Below are positions 20,110 through 28,200 of a stretch of DNA of 64,000 nt, in pieces. The stretch spans positions 1 to 64,000 of the forward strand of contig NZ_NOIS01000005.1 in NCBI RefSeq assembly GCF_004137765.1, given 5' to 3'. The DNA comes from Rothia uropygialis (GTDB lineage: Bacteria > Actinomycetota > Actinomycetes > Actinomycetales > Micrococcaceae). Numbering within the stretch: the first letter of the stretch is position 1; each line of letters opens with the position of its first letter. The position numbers and the translations under genes are program-made. The notes under the pieces are model-generated. The model was given only the letters and a program-made list of their open reading frames with translations, was not told the DNA's origin and made no database searches.

Positions 20110-20550
20110 TCAGCTCACCTTGTGGATAAGAGCGTCGACGATCGGCAGATCGGCTGGGATCCAGGGAAGGGCACGAAGTGTCTGCCTGTCGTCCAGGGGA
20201 ACCCACTGCAATCGGCGGTGATCTTGAAGTGGGCGAGGGTCGCCGGCCGTGATGGTGCCCATGAAGACCCGCATGGCGAGTCTTTCGTTAAGGGGCCACC
20301 CTTGGGGGTGAGTGCCTTCGATCTCGTCGACGAGGTCCGCCTCGATGCCTAGCTCTTCGCTCAATTCACGGTTCAGGCCCTCAAGCAGGCCCTCGCCCGG
20401 TTCGACTTTCCCGCCGGGGAATTCCCACAATCCGTCGAGGGCAGCGGGTGCAGAACGTTGAGCTGCTAATAGCCGAGTCGGGGCCGACATGTCGTCGACG
20501 AGCGCGGCGCCTACAACCTGCACCGGGTACTTCTGTTCGGAGCTGTCCAC
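20110..20550 (-). CDS. mutT: Nudix hydrolase, MutT-like (8-oxo-dGTP diphosphatase)
   Basis: The 146-residue protein has a complete Nudix box: G-x5-E-x7-RE-L-SEE-LG-I, seen as GGKVEPGEG...RELSEELGI at about 46-68. WEFPGGK and the final WVPLDD region are typical of MutT, which removes oxidised dGTP from the nucleotide pool. The start is GTG 20550, four bases after the stop of the cation-efflux gene, so they are probably co-transcribed. Other NTP substrates cannot be excluded. Confidence 0.88.
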   Translation of the reverse strand: MDSSEQKYPVQVVGAALVDDMSAPTRLLAAQRSAPAALDGLWEFPGGKVEPGEGLLEGLNRELSEELGIEADLVDEIEGTHPQGWPLNERLAMRVFMGTITAGDPRPLQDHRRLQWVPLDDRQTLRALPWIPADLPIVDALIHKVS

Positions 20551-20553
20551 GCG

Positions 20554-21519
20554 TCAGTCCTCTCCCGTGCCGGGCCCGTCGTCGCTTTCGGGCCCAGTGG
20601 ACACGTAATTCTCTCGATAGATATCCGGCTCGATGTAAATGACACGAGCTTCTGGTACCGCTCCTCTGATCCTGGCTTCCGTTGCGTTGATGGCATCCAC
20701 GAGACCTACGGTGCTCACGTTCCCGGCGACGGCGATTTTGGCGGCCACCAGAATCTCCTCCGGGCCGAGGTGCATCGTTTTGAGGTGGATCAGATCGGTA
20801 TCGGCCTGCTGGGTTATAGCTTCCCGGATCCTGCGTTCCGATTCCGGGTTGGCAGACTCCCCGACCAGCAAGGATTTGATCTCTACAGCAAGGAACACCG
20901 CCACGACGACCAAGAGGACACCGATCGCCCCCGAACCTGCCGCATCCCAGCGTCCGTCACCGGTCACGACCGTCATCACCACCCCCACCAGCGCGAGGAC
21001 AAGACCGGTTACGGCGGCCGAGTCCTCGAGCATCACGACGGGCAGCTCCGGGGACTTGGCCGCGCGCAGGTATCCGAGCCAACTACGACGTCCGCGGGTC
21101 TGTTGAGCCTGCTTGTTTGCGACGAGGAACGAGCGGCCTTCAAGCAGAATCGATCCCACGAGAACCACGATCGGAACCCAAGCCCACGATTCGATCGCGT
21201 GGGGTTCATGCCATTTTTCCCAAGCCTCGTACAACGAGAAGAGCCCACCGAGGCTGAACATGACGATCGAGACTAGAAAAGCATAGATGTAACGATTCTG
21301 TCCGTGGCCGAAAGGATGCTCTTTGTCGGCTTTCTTCCTGGAGGCCTTCCCACCGATTAGGAGCAGGATCTGGTTCCCGGTGTCTGCCAGTGAGTGGATC
21401 GACTCCGCAAGCATGGACGAGGACTTCGTCAGCAAGTACGCCCCGAACTTCAGGATCGCTATACCGAAGTTAGCGCCTAGCGCCGCAAATATCGCCTTGT
21501 TTCCGCCGTTGTCAGCCAT
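20554..21519 (-). CDS. cation diffusion facilitator family transporter
   Basis: Inner-membrane divalent metal/proton antiporter. The 321-residue protein starts MADNGGNKAIFAALGANFG; it has about six transmembrane helices, the helix-2 metal motif HSLAD, the helix-5 motif EDSAA, and a C-terminal cytoplasmic domain with RVIYIEPD. ATG 21519 has GGAG seven to eight bases before it. The metal (Zn, Fe, Mn, Co) cannot be told from sequence. It lies between trmH and mutT in the same direction. Confidence 0.9.
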   Translation of the reverse strand: MADNGGNKAIFAALGANFGIAILKFGAYLLTKSSSMLAESIHSLADTGNQILLLIGGKASRKKADKEHPFGHGQNRYIYAFLVSIVMFSLGGLFSLYEAWEKWHEPHAIESWAWVPIVVLVGSILLEGRSFLVANKQAQQTRGRRSWLGYLRAAKSPELPVVMLEDSAAVTGLVLALVGVVMTVVTGDGRWDAAGSGAIGVLLVVVAVFLAVEIKSLLVGESANPESERRIREAITQQADTDLIHLKTMHLGPEEILVAAKIAVAGNVSTVGLVDAINATEARIRGAVPEARVIYIEPDIYRENYVSTGPESDDGPGTGED

Positions 21520-21578
21520 ATGATGTCTCCCGGAATGTGGGCTTCGTCGTGGGAAGGATGGTCTCGGACTCGAAGAAC

Positions 21579-22514
21579 CTACGGGCGCCTGGCCCGCGCG
21601 CTCGAATAGAGGCAAACCGTCGCCGCTGTCCCCACATTCAGGGACTCGGCGCGTCCATAGACCGGAACCGCGACGCGGGCGTCGGCCAGATTCTTTTCCT
21701 CGTCCGTCAGGCCTTGGGCTTCATTGCCGAAGAGCCACAGCGTGGGCCGGCGGAGGTCAATACCATCGGATGGGCAGTCCTTTCGCTTCTCCACCCGAGC
21801 TTGGGCAGCTGCGTCGGACAGGTCATCCAGACTGTGCTCGCCGTAGCCATCAGCGGCCAAAACCATCATGCCGCTTTTACGTGCCTTGCCGACCAGCTCG
21901 TGAATCTCCATGCCGACCAAGACAGGCAGATGAAATATCGAACCGGCCGTGGAGCGGACCGTCTTCGGGTTCAGCACGTCGACGCTGCCCTTGGTCGTGA
22001 TCGCGGCATCCGCCCCGGCCGCGTCGGAGGCACGGATCAGCGTGCCGACGTTGCCCGGATCCTGCACACGGACCATCGCCGCGATCAGCCCGGGGTCGTG
22101 TCCGGCAGCCCACGGGCTGTTGCCGAGGCTCGGTTCAATGTGCGCCACGGCGATCACACCCTGAGGAGTTAAGGCATCGGACATCGCAGCGAGAACCTCT
22201 TCGGTTACCAGCCGAATGAATACCTTGCGGCGTTTGCCGCTTGCAGACGGAGCCGCGCTCCCCTCGGCCGCCGCGATCGCGTCGCCCAAACCGGGATGCT
22301 TCTCCAGAGACGCCTCCGTGACATAGATTGCATCGAGCACGGGATGGTCCCGATGAGCGGCCAGGGCCTCACGGACTCCCTGAGGCCCTTCGACCATGAA
22401 CAGTTCTCTCTTGGCTCGGGTTCGCGGGCGAGCCAGAGCAGCGATGTCCTTGACACGATCGGCGGCCGGGTTGATCAGGGTGCGCTCGCGTGAGAGCGTC
22501 TCGAAAATATCCAC
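21579..22514 (-). CDS. TrmH/SpoU family RNA 2'-O-methyltransferase
   Basis: SAM-dependent RNA ribose methylase of the SPOUT class. The 311-residue protein has an N-terminal substrate-binding domain and the three SpoU motifs: VQDPGNVGTLIRASDAAG, LFGNEAQGL, and VPVYGRAESLNVGTA. It sits after rplT as in other Micrococcales, where it is annotated as a 23S rRNA methyltransferase; the target base cannot be assigned here. The start is GTG 22514 with no clear ribosome site. Confidence 0.9.
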   Translation of the reverse strand: MDIFETLSRERTLINPAADRVKDIAALARPRTRAKRELFMVEGPQGVREALAAHRDHPVLDAIYVTEASLEKHPGLGDAIAAAEGSAAPSASGKRRKVFIRLVTEEVLAAMSDALTPQGVIAVAHIEPSLGNSPWAAGHDPGLIAAMVRVQDPGNVGTLIRASDAAGADAAITTKGSVDVLNPKTVRSTAGSIFHLPVLVGMEIHELVGKARKSGMMVLAADGYGEHSLDDLSDAAAQARVEKRKDCPSDGIDLRRPTLWLFGNEAQGLTDEEKNLADARVAVPVYGRAESLNVGTAATVCLYSSARARRP

Positions 22515-22568
22515 TGTGCCAGGCTACCCGACGCCGACGGACCCACACTGCGGCCGGACCTGGCAAGT

Positions 22569-22624
22569 AAAACGACGACGCCGCCGCGCCGACTCCACGG
22601 CGGGAGCGGGTGCGACGGCGTCGT
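22569..22624 (-). terminator. terminator after rplT
   Basis: On the minus strand arms 22624-22616 and 22583-22575 (ACGACGCCG / CGGCGTCGT) enclose a GC-rich interior, and the stem is followed by TTTT (22572-22569). It lies 30 bases past the rplT stop and ends the infC-rpmI-rplT operon. Confidence 0.65.
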
Positions 22625-22653
22625 TCGGGTGCCCGGACAGGCTCCGCGCGGCC

Positions 22654-23037
22654 TTATGCGGCCTTGGCTGCGGAGGTGTCCTCGGGAAGGTTGTTCTTGG
22701 CAATGTCGATGAGCGCCTTGAAGGCGGTCGGCTCGTTGACGGCCAGCTCAGCGAGCATACGACGATCGACCTCGACCTCAGCGGCCTTGAGGCCCTGAAT
22801 GAAACGGTTGTAGGTCAAACCCTCGGCGCGAGCAGCCGCGTTGATGCGCTGGATCCACAAACGGCGGAAGTCGCCCTTCTTCTTACGACGGTGGTCGTAA
22901 CTGTAGACCAGCGAGTGCGTAACCTGCTCTTTGGCCTTGCGGTACAGGCGCGAACGCTGTCCACGGTAGCCGGACGCGCGGTCCAGAGTTGTACGACGCT
23001 TCTTATGGGCGTTTACCGCCCGCTTCACACGTGCCAC
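22654..23037 (-). CDS. rplT: ribosomal protein L20
   Basis: Large-subunit protein needed for early 50S assembly. It has 127 residues, a highly basic N-terminus ([20 protein letters not shown]), [17 protein letters not shown] and [12 protein letters not shown], all typical of L20. It is last in the infC-rpmI-rplT operon. In Firmicutes and E. coli L20 represses its own operon; whether it does so here is unknown. Confidence 0.98.
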   Translation of the reverse strand: MARVKRAVNAHKKRRTTLDRASGYRGQRSRLYRKAKEQVTHSLVYSYDHRRKKKGDFRRLWIQRINAAARAEGLTYNRFIQGLKAAEVEVDRRMLAELAVNEPTAFKALIDIAKNNLPEDTSAAKAA

Positions 23038-23122
23038 GTGTGTACTCCTAACTGTTCGGTGGGCCGCGACGAAGGGGCCCAGAATTCTAGTGAGACGGCC
23101 CGAGCCGCTCGGGGCGAAGTGA

Positions 23123-23317
23123 CTACTTGGTCAGCATCTTCTTGATGACCTTGGCCTGACCGCCCGTGACGATCTGATCGCTCGCGAGGCGACGAGTCAG
23201 ACGGGAGGACTTGTGCTCCAGGTAGTGGCGGCGGTTGGCCTGCTGGCGCTTGACCTTGCCCGAACCTGTCAGCTTGAAGCGCTTCTTGGCACCAGAGTGA
23301 GTCTTCTGCTTCGGCAT
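23123..23317 (-). CDS. rpmI: ribosomal protein L35
   Basis: A 64-residue basic protein, [20 protein letters not shown] at the N-terminus and ending VIKKMLTK, matching L35 across its whole length. ATG 23317 is preceded by GGAGAACG. The open frame to 23452 has no homology. It lies between infC (155 bases away) and rplT (85 bases). Confidence 0.98.
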   Translation of the reverse strand: MPKQKTHSGAKKRFKLTGSGKVKRQQANRRHYLEHKSSRLTRRLASDQIVTGGQAKVIKKMLTK

Positions 23318-23348
23318 ATCAGCCGTTCTCCTAACGTTCTTCTCCCTC

Positions 23349-23366
23349 CACGCTCCGTGGAGCGTG
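23349..23366 (-). other. short palindrome in the infC-rpmI gap
   Basis: CACGCTCC and GGAGCGTG arms (23349-23356, 23359-23366) can form a compact hairpin about 30 bases before the rpmI start. It may affect rpmI expression or mRNA processing. There is no T tract. Confidence 0.35.
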
Positions 23367-23472
23367 CCGGGTTGGACTTGCAGCGACCGGTCAGGCCACT
23401 GCTGGCGGGGATCCTGCCACGCGGAAACAAATCCGACGTGCCGCAGGGTCAACCAAACGGCTGAGCCCTTGT

Positions 23473-24186
23473 TTACTCTGCGGAGGAACTGGGCTTCGGC
23501 GTGGCCGAAGTCTCGCTTTCCTGCCCCTTGGCTTGATCTTTGAGCTCGGCAGGCATGGCATCAGCCATGCTGTTGGTCACCGGCTCCGCATTGCTGGTGT
23601 CCACACGCTCGCGCGTCTTGCGGCCACCGCCCTGCTGGTTCTTCTGATCGCGGCGTGCCTGAGCACGTGCTTCAGCCTTGTTACGCAATGGTCCGATAAC
23701 CATGACCATATTGCGGCCGTCCTGGCGGGGGTTGGACTCGACGGCCCCTACCTCTGCCAGATCGTCAGCCATACGCTCGAGAAGCCGGACGCCCATTTCG
23801 GGGCGCTGCTGCTCGCGACCACGGAACTGAATCATGGCCTTGACTTTGTCACCTGCGGCCAGGAAACGCTTTGCGTGCCCAACCTTGGTTTCATAGTCAT
23901 GGTCATCGATCTTCAGACGGAAACGGATCTCTTTGAGCACCGTGTTCGTCTGGTTCCGACGAGACTCGCGCGCTTTGACCGCGGCTTCGTACTTGTACTT
24001 GCCGAAGTCCATAAGTTTGCATACCGGCGGCTTGGCGGACGGTGCTACCTCGACCAGATCAAGATCCGATTCGCGCGCCAGACGCAGGGCGTCTTCTACG
24101 CGGACAATCCCAACCTGTTCACCGCTTGGGCCTACCAGGCGGACTTCCGGGACGCGGATACGGTCATTGATACGTGGATCGCTAAT
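23473..24186 (-). CDS. infC: translation initiation factor IF-3
   Basis: Binds the 30S subunit, keeps subunits apart and checks start codon-anticodon pairing. The first ATG (24012, [12 protein letters not shown]) falls in the middle of the conserved IF3-N domain. In frame upstream come [19 protein letters not shown] and further IF3-N sequence, with no ATG, GTG or TTG at the right place. AGGAG lies six bases before ATT 24186, so an AUU start is assigned, giving 237 residues. The C-terminal domain includes [19 protein letters not shown], followed by a poorly conserved charged tail. AUU starts let IF3 repress its own translation in other bacteria. Confidence 0.93.
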   Translation of the reverse strand: MSDPRINDRIRVPEVRLVGPSGEQVGIVRVEDALRLARESDLDLVEVAPSAKPPVCKLMDFGKYKYEAAVKARESRRNQTNTVLKEIRFRLKIDDHDYETKVGHAKRFLAAGDKVKAMIQFRGREQQRPEMGVRLLERMADDLAEVGAVESNPRQDGRNMVMVIGPLRNKAEARAQARRDQKNQQGGGRKTRERVDTSNAEPVTNSMADAMPAELKDQAKGQESETSATPKPSSSAE

Positions 24187-24244
24187 GTGGCACTCCTGTA
24201 GTTAGCGGGTTTCCCCATAGGTTGTTCGTGCATGCAACGGCAAC

Positions 24245-24275
24245 AAAAAAGCCCCCGTTGCTTTCAAACGGAGGC
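24245..24275 (-). terminator. intrinsic terminator in the infC leader (candidate attenuator)
   Basis: On the minus strand, GCCTCCGTT (24275-24267), a 7-base loop and AACGGGGGC (24259-24251) form a 9-bp stem with one G-U pair, followed at once by six T (24250-24245). It stands about 58 bases before the infC start, inside the leader, where a full terminator would shut off infC-rpmI-rplT; it is therefore read as an attenuator. Confidence 0.7.
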
Positions 24276-24377
24276 ATGACCCGATGATCCAAATAGCACC
24301 CACCACTGCCGGCGAGAGCACCCGAATCTTCGGGGCGCGACCCGGCAATCCACTGGACTGACGCGGGTGGGAGACAT
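24264..24377 (-). CDS. possible 37-residue leader peptide in the infC leader
   Basis: An ATG-started frame in the infC leader ends with TGA exactly inside the loop of the attenuator hairpin, so its last three codons form the upstream arm. The peptide is rich in Arg and aromatic residues (CSRRQWWVLF). A ribosome reaching its stop would block the terminator stem. Doubts: the Shine-Dalgarno-like GGAG is too close to the ATG and the other GAGGAG too far, and the frame remains open further upstream. Confidence 0.25.
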   Translation of the reverse strand: MSPTRVSPVDCRVAPRRFGCSRRQWWVLFGSSGHASV

Positions 24378-24399
24378 GCTCCGCTTGAAACTCCTCAAC

Positions 24400-24405
24400 A
24401 CTATA
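24400..24405 (-). promoter_or_regulatory. candidate -10 box of the infC operon
   Basis: TATAGT on the minus strand (24405-24400) would start transcription near 24393, giving a leader of about 207 nt before infC. No good -35 hexamer is visible. Confidence 0.35.
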
Positions 24406-24494
24406 CACCATGGATACCCTGCAGCCCAGTGGCGTTCCCGACAATCTCCGTCACCCAGGACCGAGTCCAAGCATCCTTGTGGGAAACTTGGGTA

Positions 24495-24956
24495 ATGACC
24501 AACAATCCTTCATCCCAGGACTCGACTTCGGGAGAACGTCCGCAGGAAACGTACAGATTCGACGAGGCTGCCGCGGCGGCCCAGAACGCCTCAGGTTCTG
24601 AACCCACGCCTGAGGACATCGAGGCCATCGGCCAGCAGATGCGCGATATCGCCGACGTCGCCGCCGTTGAAGTCATCACCACTTCAGCCGTACACATGAT
24701 GAGTGCCGCTGCCGTCAAATGCGGTCTCGCCGCCGAGGAAGACGCGGCTGAGGTCAAGGACCTCGACGAGGCGCGCAAACTCATCACGGCCCTCGCGGGT
24801 TTGGTAACCGCGGCCGCCCCCGAAATCGGCTCGCAACATGCCGGTCCATTGCGCGACGGCCTTCGTTCGTTGCAACTCGCCTTCCGCGAAGCGTCGATCG
24901 CTCCGGACGCGCCAGGACAGGGGCCGGGCGAAAAGTTCACCGGCCCCGTCTTCTGA
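24495..24956 (+). CDS. DUF1844 domain protein
   Basis: A 153-residue acidic protein with a DUF1844-like helical core: VITTSAVHMMSAAAVKCGL, DLDEARKLITALAGL, and LRDGLRSLQLAFREA. Function unknown. It is divergent from infC, a neighbourhood shared by many actinobacteria. ATG 24495 is preferred; the frame is open to 24429 but that part covers the infC promoter. The ribosome site is weak. The Gln/Ser/Glu-rich first 40 residues look disordered. Confidence 0.8.
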   Translation: MTNNPSSQDSTSGERPQETYRFDEAAAAAQNASGSEPTPEDIEAIGQQMRDIADVAAVEVITTSAVHMMSAAAVKCGLAAEEDAAEVKDLDEARKLITALAGLVTAAAPEIGSQHAGPLRDGLRSLQLAFREASIAPDAPGQGPGEKFTGPVF

Positions 24957-24989
24957 CCAGCCACTCAGCGAACTGGCGGGGCGATCAGC

Positions 24990-25850
24990 TCAGGCCGACG
25001 CCGCACGCAAGCGGATGTCGGCAGAGTCGACTCGCTCCGCCAGAATCTCATGGGCAGAAAACCTGTTTTGGAACCCTTGCACGACCTCGTCGAGTTCCTG
25101 CTGGTCCAGACCCGGTCGAATCGAAAGTTCGATGCTCAATTCGGGGCCCGGTCCGCCGCCCGGCAAAATGTGGCCGGCGGCGTCACGGCAACCTACTCCC
25201 CTTCCGGGCGCCATGTTGACCGCGGCAATATTCGGTTCCGGGACACCGCACTCCTGAAGAGCTTCGAGCACAGCCGGATCGGAGTACGCCGGACGCCACC
25301 GCTTCCCCTTGGCTATAGCCCACATGGCCGGCCTGCGAACCACGAATGTCAGGTCCGTTCTGGGGTTGAGCACGAGCATCTGGTTCTCGTCCTCGACCGC
25401 TGACAATGCAATTTTTCGGGAATCAGCAGCCACAGGCCGCGCCTCCTCATGCCAGGAGGTCAAAGCATCCACGTTGGAGAACACCGGCAAGGCCTTGCGG
25501 CCATCGGGGGCCTGGATGCTCACGAGCGCCATATCTGATTCCTTGTCGGAGACCAGACCGGATTCGGTGATGTGGGATTGGGACAACTCGGCCAGGATCG
25601 GCGCAAAAAGGCGAATACCCGCCATGGCGTCTACCACGAATTCCTCTGGCGCTTCTCCGCGTGAAAACCGCTCCAAGGCGTTCGCGAGTTCTGCCGGCGT
25701 CGTGCCATCGTCCGTGGGGTACTGGTGGGTGTGCGAGGCTCCCTCCCCCAAGTCCCGCCCCTTCCAGGGTTGACCACCCGTGTCCGTTTCCCGACCGGCG
25801 CTGGCCAATTGGGCTTGAATGTGCGCGGGCAGATCTTTTTTGTCGGCCAT
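24990..25850 (-). CDS. SseB family protein
   Basis: A 286-residue cytoplasmic protein. It has a polar linker (about 1-60), an SseB N-terminal domain with MALVSIQAPDGRKALPVFSN and WAIAKGKRWRP, and a C-terminal SseB domain (ELSIELSIRPGLDQQELDE). The biochemical role is not established. ATG 25850 lies two bases after the priA stop, so it is coupled to the histidine genes, an arrangement known in Micrococcales. Confidence 0.82.
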   Translation of the reverse strand: MADKKDLPAHIQAQLASAGRETDTGGQPWKGRDLGEGASHTHQYPTDDGTTPAELANALERFSRGEAPEEFVVDAMAGIRLFAPILAELSQSHITESGLVSDKESDMALVSIQAPDGRKALPVFSNVDALTSWHEEARPVAADSRKIALSAVEDENQMLVLNPRTDLTFVVRRPAMWAIAKGKRWRPAYSDPAVLEALQECGVPEPNIAAVNMAPGRGVGCRDAAGHILPGGGPGPELSIELSIRPGLDQQELDEVVQGFQNRFSAHEILAERVDSADIRLRAASA

Positions 25851-25852
25851 GG

Positions 25853-26593
25853 CTATTCGGGACGACCCGCGACGTCGAGAGCATCGGCGAGAGTGAATTT
25901 CCCGGCGTACAGCGCCTTTCCGACGATGGTCCCTTCGACACCGTGGGGAACCATAGCGCGGAGGGCCTCGAGATCGGCGAGCGACGAGATCCCGCCCGAA
26001 GCGACGACGGGTTTGTCCGTCCGCCGCGCCACTTCCGCCAGCAACTCGGTGTTGGGTCCCTGCAGGGTTCCGTCCTTGGTCACGTCGGTGACCACAAAAC
26101 GCGAACAACCATCGGCATTGAGCCGGTCCAGGACCTCCCAGAGATCCCCGCCTTCCTGTGTCCAACCACGGGCCGCCAGAGTGGTCCCACGGACGTCGAG
26201 TCCGACCGCGATAACGTCACCGTGTTCGGCGATCACGCGTCTGGTCCACTCCGGGTTTTCCAAAGCCGCCGTGCCCAGGTTAATGCGGGTCGGTTCGAGC
26301 CTCAGTGCCCGATTCAGTGATTCGTCGTCTCGGATGCCCCCGGACATCTCGATTTTGAGGTCCAGGGCCTGCGAGACCCGTTGGAGCACATCGAAGTTGT
26401 TGCCGCGGCCGAAAGCCGCGTCCAGGTCAACCAGATGCAACCATTCGGCACCTGCCTCCTGCCACGCCAGCGCCGCTTCCACGGGGTCGCCGTATCCCGT
26501 TTCGGATCCGGCTTCCCCTTGGACGAGTCGCACGGCCTGGCCGTTGGCGACGTCGACCGCAGGCAAGAGCTCCAGGCGGTCATTCGGATTCAT
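25853..26593 (-). CDS. priA: phosphoribosyl isomerase A (HisA/TrpF-type)
   Basis: TIM-barrel isomerase that converts ProFAR to PRFAR in histidine synthesis; in many actinobacteria the same enzyme also performs the TrpF step. The 246-residue protein has [19 protein letters not shown] with the N-terminal catalytic Asp, [12 protein letters not shown], and [16 protein letters not shown] with the second catalytic Asp. ATG 26593 is ten bases past the stop of the small membrane protein. Dual activity cannot be decided here. Confidence 0.94.
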   Translation of the reverse strand: MNPNDRLELLPAVDVANGQAVRLVQGEAGSETGYGDPVEAALAWQEAGAEWLHLVDLDAAFGRGNNFDVLQRVSQALDLKIEMSGGIRDDESLNRALRLEPTRINLGTAALENPEWTRRVIAEHGDVIAVGLDVRGTTLAARGWTQEGGDLWEVLDRLNADGCSRFVVTDVTKDGTLQGPNTELLAEVARRTDKPVVASGGISSLADLEALRAMVPHGVEGTIVGKALYAGKFTLADALDVAGRPE

Positions 26594-26602
26594 TCGGTCC
26601 CC

Positions 26603-26770
26603 TTAATCGAGAGTCGTAACGTAAAAGCCGTAAGCGAAAAGAACCACCGCAAGCACCCAGAGAACGATTTGGGCGATGACGGTGATTTTCTGCTTTCGGA
26701 ATGAAATTGCGCCCCCGGCGAGGAATGCGCCGAAGGTCATGAGCAAGAGTCCTGAGACAATAGGGCTCAT
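26603..26770 (-). CDS. small membrane protein between hisH and priA
   Basis: A 55-residue product, not recognised. It starts [20 protein letters not shown], has a basic loop FRKQK, then a second hydrophobic stretch [20 protein letters not shown], so two transmembrane helices with a cytoplasmic loop are predicted. The ATG overlaps the hisH stop by four bases (ATGA) and the stop is nine bases from priA, which strongly supports real translation within the his operon. It may be a counterpart of the small unknown genes found at this position in relatives. Confidence 0.8.
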   Translation of the reverse strand: MSPIVSGLLLMTFGAFLAGGAISFRKQKITVIAQIVLWVLAVVLFAYGFYVTTLD

Positions 26771-27528
26771 CGCGGCTCTTCTCCTCTCGGTGTGATGTCT
26801 TTACGGGCCAAGTCGACGGGCGCACCTTCGGTATCCAGGCGACCTGTGCGCGGCAACGACCCCAACCAGTTTCTGAGCAATTGGAGACCCGCGGCGGAAG
26901 ATTTCTCGGGGTGGAATTGGGTCGCGGACAACGGCCCGTTCTCGACGGCCGCGATGAATGGCCCGCCATGATCCGACCACGTGACCTGCGGAGGCTTCAT
27001 GACCTCTATGGTCTGGTCGAATTCCCATTGCTGAACACCATAGGAGTGCACGAAATAAAATCGTTCGTCTTCGATTCCTTGGAAAAGGACGGTCTCGCCA
27101 GGCGGTTGCACGCGGTTCCATCCCATGTGCGGCACGACGGGGGCTTTCAAACGCTCCACAAGGCCCGGCCACTCGCCGAGTCCATCCGTTTCCTCTCCGT
27201 GCTCGTCACCGTGCTCGAAGAAAACCTGCAGGCCGACGCAGATACCGAGCACGGGTCGAGACCCTGCGATACGGCGACCGATCATGCGAGGGGCATCGGC
27301 CGCGCGCAGGGCGCCCATCACGGCGGAAAAGGCTCCCACTCCGGGAACGACCAGCCCATCGGCACCCAGGACGTCACGCTCGGAGCGTGAGAGCACAACG
27401 TCGGCGCCGGCGGCTTCCAGCGCTCGAACAACTGAACGGACATTGCCTGCACCGTAATCCAGGACCGTTACCGTTGGCCGGTCGGCATTCTCCGGATCTT
27501 GATCATTTGGTTTCTCCGAAGGCGCCAT
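26767..27528 (-). CDS. hisH: imidazole glycerol phosphate synthase, glutamine amidotransferase subunit
   Basis: Supplies ammonia from glutamine to HisF. The 253-residue protein has a class I amidotransferase fold: [11 protein letters not shown], nucleophile Cys97 in [18 protein letters not shown], and the His/Glu pair in QFHPEKSS. It is longer than usual (~200-210) owing to an N-terminal polar tail and a C-terminal extension of about 30 residues. ATG 27528 directly follows the hisB TAG. hisF is not in the window. Confidence 0.95.
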   Translation of the reverse strand: MAPSEKPNDQDPENADRPTVTVLDYGAGNVRSVVRALEAAGADVVLSRSERDVLGADGLVVPGVGAFSAVMGALRAADAPRMIGRRIAGSRPVLGICVGLQVFFEHGDEHGEETDGLGEWPGLVERLKAPVVPHMGWNRVQPPGETVLFQGIEDERFYFVHSYGVQQWEFDQTIEVMKPPQVTWSDHGGPFIAAVENGPLSATQFHPEKSSAAGLQLLRNWLGSLPRTGRLDTEGAPVDLARKDITPRGEEPR

Positions 27529-28143
27529 CTACAGAGCCCCCTTGGTGGACGGGATTCCTTCGACGCGGGGATCCGACTCAACCGCCTCCCGCAGCGCCCG
27601 GGCCAATGCTTTGAACTGGGCTTCGGCGATATGGTGCGGGTCCCTCCCTGAGAGAACCTCCATGTGCAGACAGATCCCCGCGTGAAAAGCGATGGCCTCC
27701 AGCACATGGCGCACCATAGACCCCGTAAAATGTCCGCCTATCAAGTGGAATTCGAAACCTGCCGGCTCACCAGTGTGCACTAGGAAGGGCCTGCCGGAAA
27801 TATCGACCACGGCGCGTGCCAGAGCCTCGTCCAAGGGAACGGCCGCCTGACCGAAACGACGAATTCCGCGTTTGTCACCGAGGGCCTCCTTGAGCGCGTC
27901 CCCCAAAACGATCGCGGTGTCCTCGACGGTGTGGTGGACGTCAATATGTGTATCGCCCGAGCATTGGATGTCCATGTCGATCAATGAGTGCTTGGACAAG
28001 GCAGTCAGCATGTGGTCGTAGAACGGAACCGAAGTCTCGATGTGCGATGAGCCCGTCCCGTCGAGGTCGATCGTGACGGACACGTTGGATTCGCTCGTCT
28101 CACGCGCCAGACTCGCGGTGCGTGCCGTTGATGGGGTCGTCAT
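27529..28143 (-). CDS. hisB: imidazoleglycerol-phosphate dehydratase
   Basis: Mn-dependent dehydratase of histidine synthesis. The 204-residue protein has the paired metal motifs around [15 protein letters not shown] and the C-terminal [19 protein letters not shown] region. No histidinol phosphatase domain is fused, as usual in actinobacteria. It lies 57 bases after hisC and abuts hisH. Confidence 0.97.
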   Translation of the reverse strand: MTTPSTARTASLARETSESNVSVTIDLDGTGSSHIETSVPFYDHMLTALSKHSLIDMDIQCSGDTHIDVHHTVEDTAIVLGDALKEALGDKRGIRRFGQAAVPLDEALARAVVDISGRPFLVHTGEPAGFEFHLIGGHFTGSMVRHVLEAIAFHAGICLHMEVLSGRDPHHIAEAQFKALARALREAVESDPRVEGIPSTKGAL

Positions 28144-28200
28144 GACTCTCCTGCGGTCAAGAGGGCGCGGCCCTCACTGATGTGGTCGGTTCGTAAAGCG

